From contig NC_059372.1 of assembly GCF_019703515.2 (NCBI RefSeq), positions 10,773,492 to 10,837,491 of the forward strand: a stretch of 64,000 bases of DNA. The letters run 5' to 3'. A model generated the notes under the pieces. The model searched no databases and was not told where the DNA came from. It worked only from the letters and a program-made list of their open reading frames with translations. Shown here piece after piece: positions 60,942-64,000 of this stretch. This DNA is from Myxocyprinus asiaticus. Lineage: Eukaryota > Chordata > Actinopteri > Cypriniformes > Catostomidae. The translations under genes were made by a program, and so were the position numbers. The number at the start of each line of letters is the position of its first letter. Positions within the stretch are counted from its first letter, which is position 1.

Positions 60942-62054
60942 TAGTTAGCTACTTTTTATTAGTAGCTTGCAGTGTAGAGTTGGGAAGTTTGATTGATTTA
61001 AGCAAATCGGTTAGTTCAGATTGTTTGTTTCATTAAACCAGTTCAAAGAACGATTCACTTAAAAGTATGCTCTTAAGTCCCCATTCAGCATTTTACATTT
61101 CATTTTTGTGGTGAAATTGCTGTCACCATTAGGTTTTTGCGAATCGGTTCGATCGATTCATTAAAAAGAATCAATTCAAAAATAACAATTCATTTGTAAA
61201 TTGGACATCACTATTGTAGTGTAGCTAACTACTTTAGCTAACTAATGGGTAAGTTGACTGTAGTTTAAAGGAATAATTCACCCAAAAATGATCATTGCGT
61301 TATCATTATTTCATTATTTCACTGTACTTACTCCCCCTCAGTTTTTTTCCAAACCCATTTGACTTACTTTCTTCTGTGGAACAAAAAAGGAGAAGAATTT
61401 AAAAGGCAGAATTTTAGGGACCGACAGCCTCAGTCACTATTTACTTTTATTGCATTTTTTTTCTTACAATGAAGATGAATGGTGACTGAGGCTAACATTC
61501 TACCTAACATCTCCTTTTGTGTTCCATGCAAAAAACAATGTCATAGGGGTTTGGAACAAAATAAGGGTGAGTACATTTTGAAAGAAATTTCATTTGAGTG
61601 AACTATTCCCTAAACTACTTTAAATTATGAGTAGCTTGGCAAGCTACAGTTTCAAATTAGATTCAACGTTGACATTCATTACACTTGAGCATTTCTTGTT
61701 CACTGAATCTCAAAGATTACATCAACTACAGTACATTCCTGTGCACATCTTTGTGGTCATATTGTGAGTGTAAACATCTCCTGTCTTTAGTCTTTTTAAT
61801 GAATAATGAATTTATGTCGCGGTCTCTCCTCTCTGAGTGTTGAACTCATTACATTCACCCACAGAATAACAAAAGTAATCAAAATGCAAATTTGACTCAT
61901 GTTGTAAAACAATGGAGCATAAGCAATACAAACTGTTGAATTATTCATATGTGTTCTGTGAATTATGGTGTTTATATTTCCATAACTTGATTTGTAGAAG
62001 TTGTTTGCAGGTTGTCTATGGCTTCTATGTCTCTTGTTCTCTCTCTACACCCAC
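60942..62054 (-). other. Intron of the VWA5B-like gene with a complete MITE
   Basis: 61265-61612 is a full cyprinid fold-back MITE: left taaaggaataattcacccaa, right 'gagtgaactattccctaaac'. Its arms are mirrored ('gacagcctcagtcactattt' against 'gaatggtgactgaggcta'). The remainder is non-coding. Confidence 0.65.
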
Positions 62055-62124
62055 CTTGCAGAGAAAAGGCTCTCTACTGATCTCTGTGAGTGGTCAGAGG
62101 TCACAGACGGACTCCTTTGAGAGG
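62055..62124 (-). CDS. VWA5B-like protein, third-last exon
   Basis: The acceptor gtccgcactctctttcag (AG at 62126-62125) is followed by 70 bases: two that finish a codon, 22 codons (SQRSPSVTSDHSQRSVESLF then SA) and two that begin the next codon. The donor is GTGGGT, close to consensus. The split codon AG|C joins in frame with the exon at 55681. The peptide is Ser-rich, fitting the disordered linker of this family. The exon is short, so support rests on the two splice sites and the phase match. Upstream exons should lie beyond the right edge of the window. Confidence 0.62.
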
Positions 62125-62363
62125 CTGAAAGAGAGTGCGGACACAGTAGGTTGGCATTCTGCTCATTTCCATGCTCCAGTACACATACAAACACATATAC
62201 TGCGCTCAAGGGCAAAGGGCACAGAGCACTCAACAAACTCGACAATGTTCCTCAAGGTTACAACAAATTAACGAATTCATCAGCTACAAAAAATTTAATC
62301 TGGTTATGCCACTTGCGTGACTATGCTGTTGTGTTTGTTTGACATCGACAAGCTGCAAGATCG

Positions 62364-62647
62364 TAAAGGATTAGTTCACCCAAAAAGGAATATTTTCCCC
62401 TTTTAACCAGCAATGGATCTCAAATAACCAGTTTACTGGAATAACGTCTTAATTTCTGGTCTGTTTCTCGAATAAAGTGCTCAAATGGCTTCAGAAGATA
62501 TACATCGCATAAGCTGAATGGACTCTGCACTTGAAAGGTTCAGTGCTCATTCATTGTAATTGACCTCAAAATGTCTCCTTTAAGAAAGTCATACAGGTGT
62601 GGTGAGTAAATTTTCATTTGACAGAAACTGGGTGAAGTATTCCTTTA
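62364..62647. mobile_element. Cyprinid fold-back MITE, short complete copy
   Basis: Left taaaggattagttcacccaa; right 'ggtgaagtattccttta'. 284 bp, no ORF. Confidence 0.75.
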
Positions 62648-64000
62648 ACTCTAAAAACAGAATCTAGACAGATAAAACAGTTGGCTGGTATTGACTTTAC
62701 TTTCAACAGAGCTACATCGTTCCCAGCTGTAGGATGAGGGGGGTTTTCTAGGGAAATGGGCTCTATCCTTGACATCTGTAGAACAAAGAAGACTTGTAGT
62801 GCGTTTAAACACTGGAGCTTTTGATGCTGTCCAAGTTCGAGAGCAAGTTTGGTCATTCGGTTGGCGTGAATGTGGATGGTTTGCAAAGTGGCCTAATTTT
62901 TGCTGTCACCAAAATGATGTGACATCTTTAGGTCATTGTGACAAAGATATATTCATACTTTTGTGTCAATATTGCAAAAGTCTTGTCAAGATACAGTCTC
63001 ACTTCCAGTTTGGCATGTTTGCCAACAACATTAGCAAACATGCCAGGTTAGGGTAACATGTTAGGGTAAGGAGTCGCAGAATATGGTATGTAAATCTGTT
63101 CTAAATGCCCGAAACTCATATGGAAGTTCTTGAAAAATTAGTAATAATAGTATTCAGAAAGCCCCCAAGAGTATATGGAGTATATGTTAAACCAAATTAC
63201 TCCAAAGTAGCCAGTAGGTGGCACTGTCACCAAACTGCTCAGGTACCCTTGGGGCATGGTAACAATGACATTGCACACAAATACTTTGGTACATCAAAAG
63301 TCTTCTAATAACTTGTTTAGACCAATGATAATCTGATCCGAATTCTAATGACCAGAAAATCAAGTAGAAAAGAAACTGAAACATAGCATTAACACATATG
63401 ACCCAAAGTTCAAAGGTTATCAGCTAAAATGTGTGTGAACGTTTGACCTGGTGGTGGTGCTAGAGGGTTTGAAATAGAGACCCCATATTTGATATGATTT
63501 GATAGCTTTCTCCTATGAGCATGCCAAATTTTACAACTTTTTGCCATTTGATTTTTGTCTTGTGGAGGATGCCACAGATGCCCTGCCAGAAGAGGCAGAA
63601 GATTAAGAAGAAACAACAGTTGGCCTCTATATAAAAGTAAAGCCAACAACACTTTCCATTTTTGCAGCCTTTTCCTATACTGTTACCTAGTTACAGTGGT
63701 AAACATCTGCTTTCGGTACTCACAGTTTTATTCATGTTAATAATGCAAATTTTGTGCAGTTTGGAGCCAAAGTATGCTATGTTAAACCAGACTTGTGGGG
63801 GCAGTGGGTCAGGTAAAATCAAACTTGGATTTAGACTAACTAGTCGAACCAAGCTTTAGTCTCTGTAATGGTATATATAGATAATTTGCTCATTATACCC
63901 TATCCAAGTTCCTTCCAATAAATTCAAAATTATAAATGACCCGAAAAGTACTTTATGTTCAGTCTTACTGCAGGGTACCGCTACATCATCTTGCTCAGGC
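62648..64000. other. Non-coding stretch to the window edge
   Basis: No exon of the VWA5B-like gene was found. 63000-63045 contains a small perfect-looking hairpin ('ggcatgtttgcc' against 'gcaaacatgcc'). 63200-63310 ('gccagtaggtggcactgtca') resembles a fish interspersed repeat. The open frames show no domain. Confidence 0.4.

Noticed and set aside
62062..62145. Plus-strand 28-codon exon-like frame with acceptor and donor
   Set aside because: The minus-strand exon over the same bases joins in phase with two other exons; nothing on the plus strand connects to this frame.

Overview
This is a teleost genomic window, most likely from a cyprinid or another ostariophysan fish. The evidence is the repeat landscape: many Tc1-like elements, a tRNA-headed SINE, the fold-back repeat with 'agttcacccaaaaatga' ends, hAT-like MITEs, L2 and Tx1-type L1 LINEs, and AT-rich unique DNA with introns. 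It is not prokaryotic, and there are no operons, CRISPR arrays or tRNA genes. Coding host sequence is sparse and almost everything recognisable is mobile DNA.

Host genes. Three minus-strand exons (62055-62124, 55555-55681, 51976-52659) join in compatible phases and end in a stop codon, with a polyadenylation signal downstream. Their protein resembles the C-terminal part of VWA5B-type proteins (von Willebrand factor A domain containing 5B; VWA5B1 favoured, paralogue not resolved). The introns are large and hold three Tc1-like elements and several MITEs. A short plus-strand candidate terminal exon (996-1066) with a long AT-rich tail may be the end of another gene.

Transposon layout. 1-5.2 kb: a Tc1 remnant, a fold-back MITE, two SINE copies and a GATA/GACA-type microsatellite. 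5.26-13.86 kb: an L2-type LINE on the minus strand is split by a Tx1-type L1 on the plus strand (6361-11153). That L1 is itself interrupted by a solo LTR (perfect 5-bp target duplication) and a Sleeping Beauty-like Tc1 element. Both LINEs lack the reverse transcriptase core. 13.86-18.05 kb: a Ty3/Gypsy element with two LTRs, a tRNA-Phe primer-binding site and a 5-bp duplication. Its integrase lies upstream of reverse transcriptase (Gmr1-type order). 20-24 kb: a MITE carrying a TA microsatellite into which a Tc1 element with nearly identical ~200-bp TIRs has jumped, then a Tc1-derived MITE. 26.29-32.37 kb: a 6.1-kb composite bounded by a perfect 8-bp duplication (hAT-like), containing a broken BED-finger hAT transposase gene and other insertions. 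33-40 kb: a fold-back LTR structure, MITEs, a hAT-like MITE and a Tc1 element whose transposase frame is broken only by two TAG codons. 40.4-40.8 kb: a GCTGGT-rich minisatellite. 48-50 kb: a hAT-like MITE with a Tc1 element inside it. 53-61 kb: three more Tc1 elements, one with an uninterrupted transposase frame and all three DDE residues (57046-58077).

How it works together: the elements form nested layers that allow relative dating. The host gene survives in small exons between them. No operon-like or defence system is visible. The most unusual objects are the integrase-first Gypsy element, the LINE-in-LINE nest, the intact Tc1 and the 6-kb hAT composite.
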